Of a stretch of DNA of 64,000 nt, positions 35,486-48,421 are shown one piece after another. Both the position numbers and the translations under genes were made by a program. The notes beneath the pieces are model-generated. The model saw only the letters and a list, made by a program, of their open reading frames with translations. It had not been told where the DNA came from and made no database searches. The DNA is taken from contig OZ176054.1 in assembly GCA_964247055.1 (NCBI GenBank), forward strand, positions 10,354,001-10,418,000. Direction: 5' to 3'. Every line of letters begins with the position of its first letter. The first letter of the stretch is position 1. Source of the DNA: Paragordius varius (taxonomy: Eukaryota; Nematomorpha).

Positions 35486-36990
35486 CGGAATTATTATGAG
35501 TATAAATGTATATGTCCGTTTGAATTTTTAATTTGGCTTAGAAATGTGCGCTTTAATCTTTGTGCATTAAAACTCGGTAGGTAGTGTCTTTATGGGAGAA
35601 TGTATAGTTATCGTCACCTAACTATGGATTTGGAACATTAAAATCGGCATATAGTCCGGACTATTATATATCCGATGGGGTAAGCTTTATTTCAATCTAT
35701 TTTTTTATTAGTTGTGTTGCTAAAATACTTCATTTACCAAACAACACTATGATTTTCGATTACAGCGAAAAAACACCGTCAATTAAATTTTTTAGGCTAT
35801 GATCGAGAAAAAATTTAACTACAAAAGTTTTTTTACAAAATAGATCAATAATATATTTATTTTTAATTGTTTACATTGTGCAGATGATTCGCTCTACAGC
35901 AGTGATTCAACTCTTTTTTAAGCCCTGCCAAATTAAAAAATTGTGCACCCCTCGCCCACCCCAACCCTCACCTTCAACAAACAAAAATAAAAATGCAATA
36001 TTTGAAAATATGCATGAATGTTTTGCATAATTAATTTAAATCCATTCTTATAATACATTTGTATTTTTAGTATTTTAACTCTATTTTATTTTTTTATATT
36101 ATAATATTTAGTCAACAAGAGAAGGGACAAAATAATTAGATACAATATGTGTGAATTTAACAATCTAACAATTTAATTATTTCCCAATACTATAATTTTA
36201 TAATTTAAATTAAAAAATATTAAATAAACCAATTATCAATTAGTAAACATTAGATTTATTAACATAAATTTTAAGTCGTTTCTCCAAAATTTTCGCGCCC
36301 CTCACAGGATTTCTACGGCCCATTAGGGGGCGTCATCCCCTCTTTTGGGAACTAAGTACCCTTTTTAAAATACTCTCATGTTTTCTTGCTAAGATATTTC
36401 TAATCAGGTAATTGATGGCAATTTATTAAAACTTTTAAAGAAGTTTGATTCACTTTCCCTATTGTCAATAATGAATTCAAATCATAACAATTAAGAAATA
36501 TGAAGAAATCTAATCATTGGCGAACTTCATGAATTATTATGGGTGGAGAAGTCAACATAAATACATAGTAATTATTTAATTATTTGAAGGTAATCATGCA
36601 TTTATAATAATGTGACTAGATAGGCTGTTTTTCGCAGTACAGTACTGGATTTTCGGAAAAAAATTGCGCCTGCTTTTTGAAATTAAAAAAATTAACTATT
36701 TATGAATATATATTAATAACCTTTTATTTCTTGAAAAAATTATTTTAGAAGTTGATATAGTACCCTCTGTAAAAATAAACCCATAATTTGTAAAGAAATT
36801 ATTCATTTTGCGCTAAAATAAAATTGGCCTATATTTAATTGGTTAATATTTTATTTTCTGCTTAAACCGCTTATGATTGCAGCCTTTTGCGGAGTGGCGA
36901 TACTATAATTCTCGGACTGCACACCGTAAGATTCAGGCTAATGGCTCTTTCACTCAGGGCTGCCGCAAAAAAGAGGTGCCTCAAAATTAA
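35486..36990 (+). CDS. Candidate exons of an unassigned gene (three blocks)
   Basis: Three coding-looking blocks with plausible splice sites. Block 1, 35486-35576, reads RNYYEYKCICPFEFLIWLR. Block 2, 35608-35679, reads LSSPNYGFGTLKSAYSPDY then YISDG and ends at GTAAGC. Block 3, 36883-36990, follows TTGCAG and reads PFAEWRYYNSRTAHRKIQ through QANGSFTQGCRKKEVPQN to a TAA stop. Blocks 2 and 3 are in the same phase; block 1 to block 2 is not compatible by one simple splice. A hAT-like repeat lies between blocks 2 and 3. No family recognised, and block 3 could be transposon-derived. Confidence 0.35.
35900..36352. mobile_element. Possible hAT-like non-autonomous element
   Basis: Left tip CAGTGATTCAACTCTTTTTT and right end CCCTCTTTTGGGAACTAAG resemble the common hAT tip CAGTGGTTCCCAAA in inverted orientation. 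GC-rich shoulders (CACCCCTCGCCCACCCC; GCGCCCCTCACAGG) are typical of the class. No clear 8-bp target duplication is visible and no coding frame remains. Confidence 0.4.
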
Positions 36991-38374
36991 AATTAACAAA
37001 ATTAATTTATGATATTTTAATGAATGTTTGATCAAGTTCAGAAAATTCATTTTTCGTTATAATTACACTAGACAAAAATATTTGACTTTTTTTAACTGCC
37101 ATCCTTTTAAATTTTTATTTCATCAAACATTATATCTGTAAAAAAGTTGTAAGAATTTTTTTTATTTGGGTTTATCAATAATTATTGGCCCCGATTTAAA
37201 ATTAAACTCAAATTTTTAAAATTAAACTCGAATTATGAAAAATTAAAAGTTTATATATAGAGCCACGTATTTTATATGATTCAAAAGAGCGCGAATATAT
37301 GGTCAAAATTTTCAACCATTTAAATAAGTCAAAAATTTTCACAGACAAATTTAATCATATAAATTATTTTAATTTTATTAATGTTACATTATTAAAAAAA
37401 CAAATAAATCTTTAAAAAAGCTTTTAGTCTGCTTTTTAAATAAAAAATTATTATTATTAAAATATTTTACATAGATACTAAAATGCATAGTTACAACTGT
37501 AAATTTATTACATGGCTTTAAAAGATCAAGAATACCTTAAACTTTGTTAGTCCTTGGAATATGAAATTATAAGCCTCCTAAAGAAAATAAATTAATATTG
37601 ATGAGATGGTGATTTAAAAAAAACAAAAAATTTAAATATGGCTGTTTTGAATGTTATAATCAAAAAAAAATCTTGTTATCTTTTTGGGCATTCATTGCCA
37701 TATTGACAAATTTAAGCTATTTTTATCGATTATTAAAAATAAATTACGAAAAATGCTATCGCTTCCTATGTCGAATATTCACTATCGATGAACATATTGG
37801 TATGCATAGAGCATTCATTACTCTTCTAAAATGATATATTACAATTGGGCATTGGTTTATATTCAAAGAAAAACATTTTTTCAGCAAAATTATGATATAG
37901 ATGGCGCAAAATCATATGATTAAAAACAAACAATGTATTATTTATATTTTTATTTCAGATTTAATGTTAGTGATAGTAAATATCTGAATATGCAAAAAAA
38001 ATTGTTGTCTAGTGTCAAAAAAATTTAAAAAATTGTTATTCCCTTAACTATTATTTATAATTTATATATGGCATATCATTTCGAAATAACCTTTTTTTCG
38101 TTTACTATACTCATTAAATGAGTGGTATAATATTACTTATTTTTTTCCCAAACTTTAATTTTTATTAGTTTCTTATTTTTTTGCAAAAAATTGACATATT
38201 TTGTTGAAGCGAACGGAAGCAGTAAAAAACAATCTTTATTTAATGTAAATTTAAAAACGGAAGAATATTTAATAAGAAAATCTGAGTGAGAAATTAGCAC
38301 TATCGAATTATTATATATATCTCAACCGGTAATGTCGTTTCCATCATGACAAAATAGAATGAACTATGCTTCAA
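36991..38374. other. AT-rich stretch without recognised gene
   Basis: No convincing exon on either strand. It contains short direct repeats (AAATTAAACTC near 37200-37235) only. Confidence 0.45.
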
Positions 38375-38740
38375 CAAAATTTTCTAATTGAATTTTTGAA
38401 AATATGCATTTTTTCTGGTAGAGGGAACGTGTGATTCCGAAATTCTTAGTATGTCAATTTTATGCTTAGTCATTTCATAAACGACTATATCTTGTTTGTG
38501 ATTGTTGTAGGCTCCACCTAAGTTCCACGTTGCGATGCGGATGCTGAGATTACGTGATTTCAACATTTGCAGAGTATTTAGAATGGGATAATGTGATGAG
38601 AAATATGTTATGGATATGTAAGTAAAAGTAATATAATCTAACTATTTCTAATATTCGAAGAAGGTATGAAATCAATGTTTATGGCAAAAAAAATCGATAA
38701 GAGATGGGTAGGTATACCGTACTTTTCCCACTCGATTAAA
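38375..38740 (-). mobile_element. Inverted 5' segment of an RTE-like LINE
   Basis: The minus-strand frame 38566-38384 reads the start of the AP-endonuclease domain: RIATWNLGG (catalytic Asn), then HKIDILRISESHVP (catalytic Glu region). The rest of the same endonuclease runs on the plus strand from 38754. The two pieces together cover the domain once, in opposite orientation, as expected for a 5' inversion by twin priming. The bases between 38567 and 38740 would be inverted 5' leader. Confidence 0.8.
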
Positions 38741-41376
38741 AGCATGTGTTTACATGCGTGAAAAAAATCATATTTTGTATTACTCCGGCCACGACTCGTT
38801 ATACAACGGTGTCGGTATAATAATAATGAACAAAAAGCTAGCTAACGTATCGTACATTTTTAATACAATCAATGAACGTATAATTACAATCCGCATACAA
38901 ACAACCCCTCAACCCATTACTATCTTTCAAATTTACGCCCCTACCTCCTCTTACAGCGATGACGACTGTGAAAAATTTTACAGCGATCTCGACTTGGCGA
39001 TTTCCCAAATCTCAAAAAAGGATATGATATTTATCTTAGGCGATTTCAATTCAATCATAGGAAGTGACAAAACACCTCCTATGACGGGCGGCCTGGGCTT
39101 GGGCATAAAAAACGAGAGAGGAGACAGCTTGATTGAATTTTGTGCTAACCATCGTTTTTTCGTCGCAAACACCTCTTTTAAACAGCCCAAACGACGTCTA
39201 TACACATGGCGTTCCCCGTGTCAAAGATACCGTAACCAAATTGACTTCATATTAGGTATGGTAAAATATAAAAGTTCATTTCATAAAGTCAAATGGCTAC
39301 CAGGATCGGATTGCTACAGCGACTACAACCTACTGATCTCCAAACTCTGAATTATTACAACTTCCCAAAATATCCAAACCCACCAGAACAAGATTAGATT
39401 ATGATACAATCGACGACAAGTTTAGTACCGCTTTATCTAATCATTTCGAGTGTCTTGATCATAATTTCGAAAACTATCAGGATATAAACTCCTTTTGGAA
39501 CGTTATACACACAATCTGCAGAGACACAGCCGACGAATTTATACAGCCTCTCAAACGTACTAAACAAAAAATAAATTGTCAACCAAAAGTCTCGAGATCG
39601 CAGAAAAACGTAGAGGATTCAAAATCAAATGCAAATGGGATGAATACAAACAACTAAACTGAATTTCATAAGAGAGCAAGAGAGGACAAAAATAAGTATT
39701 ATGACCAAATATGTGAAAAATTAGAAACAGACGCCAAAAATAACCGAAACCTTTTTGCCCATGCAAACAATATTATTCCACACAAAAAGGTTTTTTTACA
39801 AGGGACCTGAGAAACGACACCAACTAAATCATGACTGAAAAAGATGAAATTCGTAAACTCTGGCTTAAACACGTAAGTAAACTATACAACGTAAATAACC
39901 CTCAGACTATTAACGAACTTACTCAACAAAAAGAACCACCTATTATGAAAGAAGAAGTGGAACTCGCGATAAAACTAGTACCGGCAAATCAGAGGTATAT
40001 CCCAATCGATATACTTACCAAATTATTTCAAACCATATTTGAGATGGAAAAAATTCCTGAGGATTGGTGCACATCCAATATGATTTCTATTTTAAAAAGG
40101 GTAACTCAGAACTGTGCGTCAACTATCGCACCATAGCGCTCATAAACCAGGTGTCCATAGTTTTCCTAAAAATAATACAGTTTCGACTAAATACCATTCT
40201 TGACCCCGAGATATCCACGATTCAGGGTGGTTTTCGAAAAGGTAGAGGATTCCGAGATATGATATAATATGAGGTGGATAATCGAGAAACACATCGAATT
40301 CAACAAAGAATTGCATATGTGCTTTGTCGATTTTTCCAAAGGGTTCCATCCAACACAATAAATTAAATAAAAACTCTAAAACAACGTGGAGCATCAACAC
40401 ATCTAATCAACGTCATATTCTCAATTTACTTAAATTCAACGGCTGTACTATCTACACCTAACGGTATATCTGACTCATGTAAGATACAAGTCGGTCTACG
40501 CCAAGGATGCGTTTTATCCCCAATTCTTTTTAACGCATACCTCGAATGCATAATAAGAAACACCCCAGAAACTTATAGCATTAATGTAGGTGGAAACCTA
40601 CTTACATCCGTTCACTAGGCGGATGATAAAGTCTTCGCAGACAGTGTAGACACATTATCGCAAGCCTTGCAAGTGTTTACAACTGAATGCAATAAATTTG
40701 GATTAAATATCAATTTTAAAAAAACAAAAGTTATGCAAATTAACCCGGCTCAAACTAACCCAATAGTCCTCAACGGCAACCAGATCGAAACAGTAAACAA
40801 TTACACGTACTTGGGTAGCATTATTAACAGTGAGAACAGCTCAACGCCAGAAATAAAGCGAAGAATGGCTATCGCTAAAGCAGTACATTCAAATATAACA
40901 AGATTTGGATGTCGCATGACATTAAACTAAAAAACCAAAATCAGATTAATCAAGGCTACAGTTTTTCCCACATTCATGTAGGGGGGAAAGCTGGACACTG
41001 AAAAAATATGACGAACGTCTAATAAATTCCTTCAAATTATGGGTTTGGAGGAAACTTCTCCAAATAAAATGGACAGACAAAATTTCAAACACCACTATTT
41101 CAAATATTAACCCTACTTCTAGCAGCTTAATACGGCAAAAACTCTCCTTTTTCGGGCACAAAGCCTACTCACTTGGATGCTGTGAAAAGTGAGTGGTGCT
41201 CGAAAAAGAGGGAGAAGACGAACTCGTTGGATGGATAACATCCTCAAAGAAACCAACCAATCATTATCCGAACTAAACACCAGATCCGGTATTCGCAGTG
41301 AATGGAGAAGTTATATTTTCAATGTTGCAGTTAGTCGTATCGACCTTAGCAACAACAATAACAACATGCATTTTTA
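38741..41376 (+). mobile_element. RTE-like LINE, main segment, inactive
   Basis: Plus strand: rest of the AP endonuclease (38754-39350: IFILGDFNSIIG, RLYTWRSPCQRYRNQIDFIL, SDCYSDYNLLI), a spacer, then reverse transcriptase: VNYRTIALINQVS (40100), IQGGFRKGRG (40220), MCFVDFSKGF (40318), VGLRQGCVLSPILFNAYLE (40492), an ADD catalytic pair after a stop (40620), NYTYLGSIINSE (40801), and a C-terminal GRRRTRWMDNILKETNQSLS typical of RTE-type EN-RT proteins. Numerous frame changes and stops. The tail ends with AACAACAATAACAACATGC. It is less AT-rich than its surroundings. Confidence 0.85.
38754..39350 (+). CDS. LINE AP endonuclease, C-terminal part (198 codons open)
   Basis: Exonuclease-endonuclease-phosphatase fold fragment of the LINE at 38741-41376. 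IFQIYAPTSSYSDDD, FILGDFNSIIGSD (catalytic Asp/Asn), RRLYTWRSP and the QIDFIL and SDCYSDYNLL (catalytic Asp; the usual SDH reads SDC or SDYN here) blocks are in the normal order. The usual SDHYPV/SDHNLV His appears replaced by Tyr or Cys, so activity is doubtful. The N-terminal part of the domain is inverted upstream. The Met at 38754 is not a native start. Confidence 0.8.
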   Translation: MREKNHILYYSGHDSLYNGVGIIIMNKKLANVSYIFNTINERIITIRIQTTPQPITIFQIYAPTSSYSDDDCEKFYSDLDLAISQISKKDMIFILGDFNSIIGSDKTPPMTGGLGLGIKNERGDSLIEFCANHRFFVANTSFKQPKRRLYTWRSPCQRYRNQIDFILGMVKYKSSFHKVKWLPGSDCYSDYNLLISKL

Positions 41377-41733
41377 AAAAATATATTTAGTTGTTATCAA
41401 ATTTAGCATATATTTAAAATTATTGGACAATATTGGAATTTTTGCGATTTTTTTTTAGAAGAACAGTCTAATTTTAGAGCCAAAAATTTGGGATTTCAGA
41501 GTCCACATCTAACAATTTAAAATTTTAAAAAATATTGTTTTGCTTTTTTATGTAGTTTATGATATTTTTTTGAAATAAAGTATTTGGCACTCGCCAAAAA
41601 ATATATTTGAAAAAATTGCGCACCTTCTGCAATTTTATACGGATCATTTATCACAAAAGTCTAAATAACTTTATAAAATAACTCATAAAGGTTAAAACCA
41701 AAATCACCACGATAATCCTGATATCCTGTCAGA

Positions 41734-41765
<32 letters not shown>

Positions 41766-42259
41766 TTTATCAGGATATTTTTTTGCGGAAACAGTATACC
41801 ACACCGATGGTGTAAAAACAGGCAAAGTATGTTTTAATTTTGTACTGGGTCAAAGTTCAAAATATATGGCCACATTATAATAAAATGTATTGTGTATGCT
41901 ATAACAATATTATAAATATTTATTTATTTAATTATTTGAAACAATTATATATAATAATATTTTATGCTGACATATCTTCGTACAATACTGGATTTTATTT
42001 TTTACCACAACAACCAATCTAAAATTCAAAATATAGAGCATTAAAAATAAATATTTTTTTTAATAATTAAAAAAGAAGGTATTGAACAAAATGGCGTGGC
42101 ATGGCGAAACCGCATTTTTTAACAATTCGAATAAAATTGGGGCATCCGAATTCCCCAGCCTATATTTAAGTTAATATTTTTAAAAAAACTACTTAAAGAA
42201 GCTGTCCCAATTTGATTTAATACTATTATTCTAATAAAAATTATATAAATAAGCCGAAA
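41377..42259. other. AT-rich spacer with microsatellite
   Basis: No exon seen. An (AT)n run lies at about 41734-41760. AATGGCGTGGCATGGCG at about 42090 resembles the GGCGTC blocks of repeat family D next to it. Confidence 0.4.
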
Positions 42260-42509
42260 TATCTAAATAAAATTTAGTTTTGAATTAAAGGTCCATGTCT
42301 TACAATTTCGATGCCATTTTTATTTTACATTTTTTCAAAATATCATGTTCATTGGTTTTAAGCTAAAATGAAAGCATCTAACATTGATAGAAACCGAAAA
42401 ATTGGTTTATTTTGTATTATTTTAAATTTAGCTAATGCACACATATCATGTTGGCTAAATTTTTACTTTTATTTTACTTTAAAAGTAATATCAAGTATTT
42501 TTGAAAGAA

Positions 42510-42548
<39 letters not shown>

Positions 42549-43345
42549 CGGTTTATGTTGTAAATGTGTGAATTTTCGCCAGGTTCCAATTCATTTCATA
42601 TTTAATTGAGGCCTGGGGTATCCAACTACCCCAATTCGAATCGAAGGACTGAAATGAATGTGTTGCATTGAAGTGTAAAATATAAAGTTGATATAAATTG
42701 CAGAGTATAAAATAGAGATGTAAACTGGAATATATTCAAATTTTTCTCAATTGTAATTAAATATATAATAAAAATGATGATTTAACACTTGGGTTTGACA
42801 CATTTATTTGACTCCTTTAATTTAAATTAGAGTCATTGATGATCCCATACCTATGTTGAAGAATAAAATGTTTTAAAAAATATGGAATGAATTCAAACCA
42901 TTGCAAAGGTTTGCACTTATATAACATTGATGCCCTGAAATACAAAAAAAAGAATTATTCAAAACTTAGTATTACTTTATATAGGTAATTAGGTAAAAAT
43001 GAGCAATCATCACATGTGTGCATTAACTAAATATAAAAATAATATAATTTTTCTGTTTATATTAATCTTAAGTTTTGTTATCAGAAAAAAATTAATTTTT
43101 TAGTGTTAGAACCAAAAAAGCACGATATTTTTTAAAAATGTTGTATAAGAATGGCGTCAAAGTAATTTAATAAGGAGTTTTTTTTTCAAAACCAAATTTT
43201 ATTTGGGCATTTTTGGCTTTAATATTAGGATAAAAGCATAATGAATTACCGTACCTTTCAGCAGTTTTCTAATAATATCCATTTAAATATGGTCTGGGGT
43301 CACAGCTACCCCAATTTAAATCAAAGTGCTAAAACAGTATGGCTG
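42260..43345. mobile_element. Fold-back element of repeat family D
   Basis: The left part (42440-42700: AAAGTAATATCAAGTATTTT, GAGGCCTGGGGTATCCAACT, TGTGTTGCATTGAAGTGT) is the inverted counterpart of the family D unit at 23114-23490. A forward unit follows at 42779-42985 (TTTAACACTTGGGTTTGACA ... ATATAACATTGATG). An AATGGCGTCAAAGTAATTT block lies at 43150 and its complement near 42310. The arms face each other around an (AT)n run at 42511-42545. No coding frame. Confidence 0.55.
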
Positions 43346-43489
43346 TATTTTGAAAAACGAAACATTTATCTACATATTGTGAAGTTTCGATTTTAGTTGC
43401 GCCAAAATATTCGGTTATAAGGGGGCACAGTATTTTCTATATTTTTTTTAATATTATCTTATCTTTAAATATTTATATATCTATCTTAC

Positions 43490-43649
43490 TAGATGAGGGA
43501 TCATCATATTCAGTAGTTGTCGGTTCAGGCCATCGTGTCGTAATTACATCTCTCTTAATACGCACACCTTGTCCGGAAGATATTGGGTAACTTTGAGTGA
43601 AACAAAGTAGTATTGGGAACAGCATTATTATCCATACATATAGTTTCAT
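43490..43649 (-). CDS. Predicted small secreted peptide precursor, first exon
   Basis: From the ATG at 43649 the minus strand reads MKLYVWIIMLFPILLCFTQS, a textbook signal peptide (basic residue, hydrophobic core, small/polar cleavage region). It is followed by SYPISSGQGVRIKR with a dibasic KR processing site, then DVITTRWPEPTTTEYDDPSS. A strong donor (GTAAGA) begins at 43489, phase 1; reading through it would stop eight codons later. The precursor architecture fits a neuropeptide or other secreted peptide, but no family is recognised and no downstream exon was found. It is short and could be read-through only. Confidence 0.5.
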
Positions 43650-46600
43650 TTTAAAGTGTTATATAAGGTTACTAAAATTGGGAAAATAATTTTAAGTCAA
43701 AAATTAAAAATAATGAATATTTAAAGAAATGATTTTTCAAAAGAGCATAAAATTCTTAAAGTATAAATAATTAGAATTTCAGGGGGCAATATATCGTGTT
43801 TTAAATTAGATTGGTTATGTATATTTTTCAAAGTACAGTATTCATAGACTATTTTACATAAAATACATATCTTGTTATACGGGACCAAATTTTAATGACG
43901 CCTTAATATAAATTTTATTAATATAAAGTCTATGCCCTTTTGAATAAGAGATGTGCTAAAAATAACAACACTTTAGAGTACAAGGCAAAATATTTAGTGT
44001 GAAAATTATTCTTTTTAATAAAATATCGAATGTATCAAGATATTTATTTTTAGTTTGACCTAACATCAACTCAAGGTAGATTGTCAATGATTTTACCCTA
44101 TAGCATTTATTACATGACATATACATTTTGTTTCAAAATTTATCCTCACCAACTTAACCTATAGTTCAAATGTCATATACAGTAAAACCTCCTTTAATGT
44201 ACGTGATCTCGAATAGCAAATGCTCTTAAGTAATATGTTTGAACCAAAACTAACTAAAAAGTACTGAAATTCGCAAGAAAAATGCTTACGGCTCTTTCTG
44301 TGATGGCGTCTTTGGGAAACACACAATGGGAATTCACCGTGTGTAGCTTTAGATTCATGCGGCATCCTATATTTTTGGATAAAAATATTTTGATAAAAAG
44401 TTCGCAATACAACCTATGCCGCTTTTTCTTTGGGTTGCATTTTAGATTTTAACACCACATCGTTTAAAAGACTCGTAACCTAAATTAAATGTATAATTGT
44501 GCCCCTAAAAATTGCGGCGTTTTTATAAAAAATGCCTGGCTTATTGTGGCATCATGTTCTTAAACTAATGCTACTGTCCGAGATACGGTGTTCGGGGCCC
44601 AAATCTACGTTCCCCATAATATAAAAAAATAGTTTTTTATGTAGTGGTAATGTTTATACTATTAGTTTTTTTTGTGTATTGTCCACATATATGGCAAACA
44701 ATATTTTTATCCATCGGGCATCCAAAATTTATAAATATATTTACTTGGGTGATAATTATATTTTTTGTACATTTTGGGTATATAATAATATATTTTGATG
44801 AAAAAGCCGATATAGAGTATATTTAAGTGTAGAAAATATTTAAAAATATCATATGAAATAAAGAATATATTATATTCAGCTGAGTAAAATTTAGCTTTTT
44901 TACATAAAAAAAACAGCAAAAAAGATGTATTAAATTTATTTTTTAAAATAAAGTCCACAAAGCTATTACACAATGATAATTATAATTAATCAAACATTAT
45001 TAACATTCAAGAACATAAAATAAAATGTGTTTTCATTTAATAAGATGATGAAAATATTTGTGTCAAAAAATGTTAAGTTCCCCCGTTTTTGAGGGTTTTT
45101 GCCCCCTGGAACGAATATTTCGAGTTAATTTTTTTTATTTAAAAGATAAATTGGTGGTCTATAATAAAATTTGTACACATATTATTTGTTTATCTAGCAA
45201 AAAATATTTACAAACGAGAAAATTTTGGATATGTCTAAATATGGAAAAAGTCCCATAAAACGACCTGGGGAAGTAAAAAATTTTTAATCACAAATCTGAT
45301 CACAATACCATAAGGAATCAGAAAATATTAAAAAATTTAGATCCAGAAAAAGTTGTGTCACAGTGTTACCAATTAGTCATAGCTGTTGTTTTAAGTAACC
45401 AGCTTTATTTATATTTTAATCACTTTCTAACTCATAAGCTGATCAATTGCAATGCAATCGAATTGGCCTGCTTTTGATACCACAATTCATTATCTAATTG
45501 CGTTTGGGTTTTAGATAGGAGACCAGAAAGTATGGTGTTTTTGTCGAAAGGGAATGCATTTTTTAGGAACCAAAAACTCTTAATTCATTTTTTATATTTA
45601 TTTGATTTAGTTATTATTTAATATTTTTATTATTTATTAATTTAATAGTAATTATTTATTTTTACAAAAATTTTTATTTAAAAACTATTGCGACTCTTAA
45701 CTTAATTTTGTAATTTTATTGACATATAAAAGAAGCTCTGTGTAAACACAAGATCACAAACGGTTGTTGCTTGAAAAAAAATTTAAACAAAATTTATTCC
45801 CTATTAAAACCGGGTTTACGTTTAAATCCTTAAATCAAAAACACAGTTTCGGGCCCAATCAAAAATGTAATGTTTTCTTATATTCCATACGTCCTACCGT
45901 TATTTTGGGTTTTTGTTGTTCAGAAATAATCTTTTGAGCAACAGCGTGTCGATTCTTTTACACGCCATTCCATCTCACACTTTCCCTTGCAATCAAAAAG
46001 CCAGAAGAATAACTTAGTGATTAAAAGAGATTTGGTTAAGACACTTGTACACATTTAAACCTTCAGGATATGGATGCCACTCTGGAAAGAGACATCCCTC
46101 AAAAAAATTTGACACAAATCTTATTTTTTAAAAGGGGTGTCGTCACACGCTCGGACCCTCAAAATATATCTGCCGCCCGCATTTAGATATCTCATCTGAA
46201 TTTCTGAATTTCGGCCAGGAACAAACAGAAATTGTATAAATGATAGTACAGTTTATGTTTGAAATCTATGGAAACATTGTTAATTTCGCGGCCCGTCAGA
46301 TTTTGGATTCGAAAATGCAGCTCGCGAAGCCATTTCTATTGGACACTCCTGATATATATAAATACGATATATGATAAAGTAAGCAATATTAGTTATCATT
46401 GACTAATTTCTTATCACACTAATATTTAATTGAGATGGACACAAATTTACCTATATATGTAATTTATTTCGATTCTACCATAATAATATATTTATTATTT
46501 ATAATTTATAATTTACATAAATTAAATTAAATAATGTTTTTCCCATTTTGAAGTATATATATATATTTCAGGATTCCGATATAATTTCTTGGGCATATGA

Positions 46601-46828
46601 TTGTGGTTTCAACTAAAAAATATTTAATTAAATCTAAACAACCATTAAAATACTTGATATAGGGGTGATTGCGAAAAGTTGTCATTATCTACTTTTTCTT
46701 TACCTGTTCATTATTTTAAATATTTATTTCGATATTTGCAATAATTTGAAAAAAATTGTGATAATAAATTTATAAATAATAGGTACTTGTGGGGGAAACT
46801 ATATAAAAATAAAAACAAGTAAATATAC
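43650..46828. other. Long AT-rich stretch, no recognised gene
   Basis: No exon chain found on either strand. A plus-strand open stretch at 44644-44826 is hydrophobic but consists of AT-biased codons without splice support. GC-richer patches near 46130-46352 (CGGCCCGTCAG ... GGACACTCCTG) look like a hAT-type right end without a partner. CAGTAAAACCTCC at 44181 resembles a pogo/Tc1-type tip, also alone. Confidence 0.4.
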
Positions 46829-47062
46829 CTTACAGCCTAAATTCACCCTTGAACGTTTAAAATTCACCATAATATATGTGATTATGGGCTAATTTAACTC
46901 AAATATGAAGTTCTTCATAGTATTTATTTGTATGTTAATTTTATACATAAATTTATTTTTTTTAATAAATAAAGATAGGTAGTCTTATGTTTTTACAAAC
47001 TAATTTTTTAAGGTGAAATTGAAATGTTTAATGGTAATAAAGTGTTCAAGGGTGAATTAGTT
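46829..47062. mobile_element. Fold-back element family C, degenerate copy
   Basis: Left arm TTACAGCCTAAATTCACCC TTGAAC (one unit and remnants); right arm GGTGAAATTGAAATGTTTAA and GTTCAAGGGTGAATTAG. The core keeps ATGTGATTATGGGCTAATTT, related to the family's GTGTTTTCGAACTAA region. Confidence 0.5.
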
Positions 47063-47961
47063 GGTGTCCATAAATAATGGTCAAGAGTTTTAATAAATTA
47101 ATAATTTAGTAATAATCCTTACCCATGTTGTACAGAATAATACTGAGGGATATTCCAAGCGAAAAGATTAAAAAATCAGCCATTTTATATTGCCAAAAAA
47201 ATCTGAATGCAACCAAAAAATTTCGTATTATATAATATATATATGTTTATACTTTTTCATCATATTACAAAGTACCGCAAACATAAGCTTTTGGTTACCC
47301 TAAAATGGGTCAAGTTTAATAAATACAACCCCAAAATCGATCTGTTTAACTGGTTTCATTTATTTGTTTAAATGATTTTAGAAATAAACTAACTTAAGAT
47401 ATACAAATTATACTATAGATAAAAAAAAATTTAATTTTGACCCTTTTAACTTAAAAAATTTTTTTTATTATTATATACATATGTCTTGATATTTGAAATG
47501 AATACAGTTGCCCCCACAGTGTTTTAATAAAAAATATTTTTTATCTTAATTCAATTCTCAATTTCATCAATATATCTAATGACATTTTCTTATTTAAATA
47601 ACTAATATGTCGATGTTTCACTGTTTTTTCATTCCATTTTAATAAAAATTTGAATTCAAATCCCTATTTTGCGTCCCAAAACAAAAAATGCAAAGAATTA
47701 AATTTTAAAAACTTATGGTTTTTGAAATAATTATTTGGCTTTTAAGTTATACGTTTTGTCTGTAAAATTTGAATTTTAAATTATTTATAATTTTAAGTAG
47801 CGTGTTGCGCATTAACCAAAAATAGCAACTGTAGAGGTTATAATTCAATCAATTTTAAACGCAGTTATAAATCAAATATTGATGCTATATAATCAATGAA
47901 CTACAGGTAAACTAATTTTTACTAATAATTGTTATATATATTTAATTTTAGTTTTTTTCAG

Positions 47962-48356
47962 ATATATTTAGCCTATGATAAAGTAACTTTGATATTGCAA
48001 ATATTCCCCGAAATTATTAACTTTAGTACATTTCAGTCGACTTTTCAGGTTATTTAATCAGAATTAAAAAAATAAATATCTTTAAATTACTATATAATTA
48101 TCGTCAATCGTAATCACAGATGAGTGTTAAAATTTAGATATTACCTGTATTTTTACAAATTACAATTTTTAAACCTTAATTTTTTTTTGAGAAATTCCAT
48201 TTGAAACTCAGTATGTAAATGGTGACTTAATTACCCCTCTGGAAACGAATGGACACGAATCAATTGGTAATTAATTTTTTTAGCTTATTGGAATTTTTTT
48301 AATTAATTGATATATCGTGATGAGCTATCATAAATTTTTAATATTCCTAAAAAGAT

Positions 48357-48421
<65 letters not shown>

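Noticed and set aside
44180-44215. CAGTAAAACCTCC as a pogo-like tip
   Set aside because: Single tip without complementary partner nearby.
44644-44826. Hydrophobic 60-codon frame that looks like membrane helices
   Set aside because: Expected from T-rich sequence; no splice sites in phase with any neighbour and no family motif.
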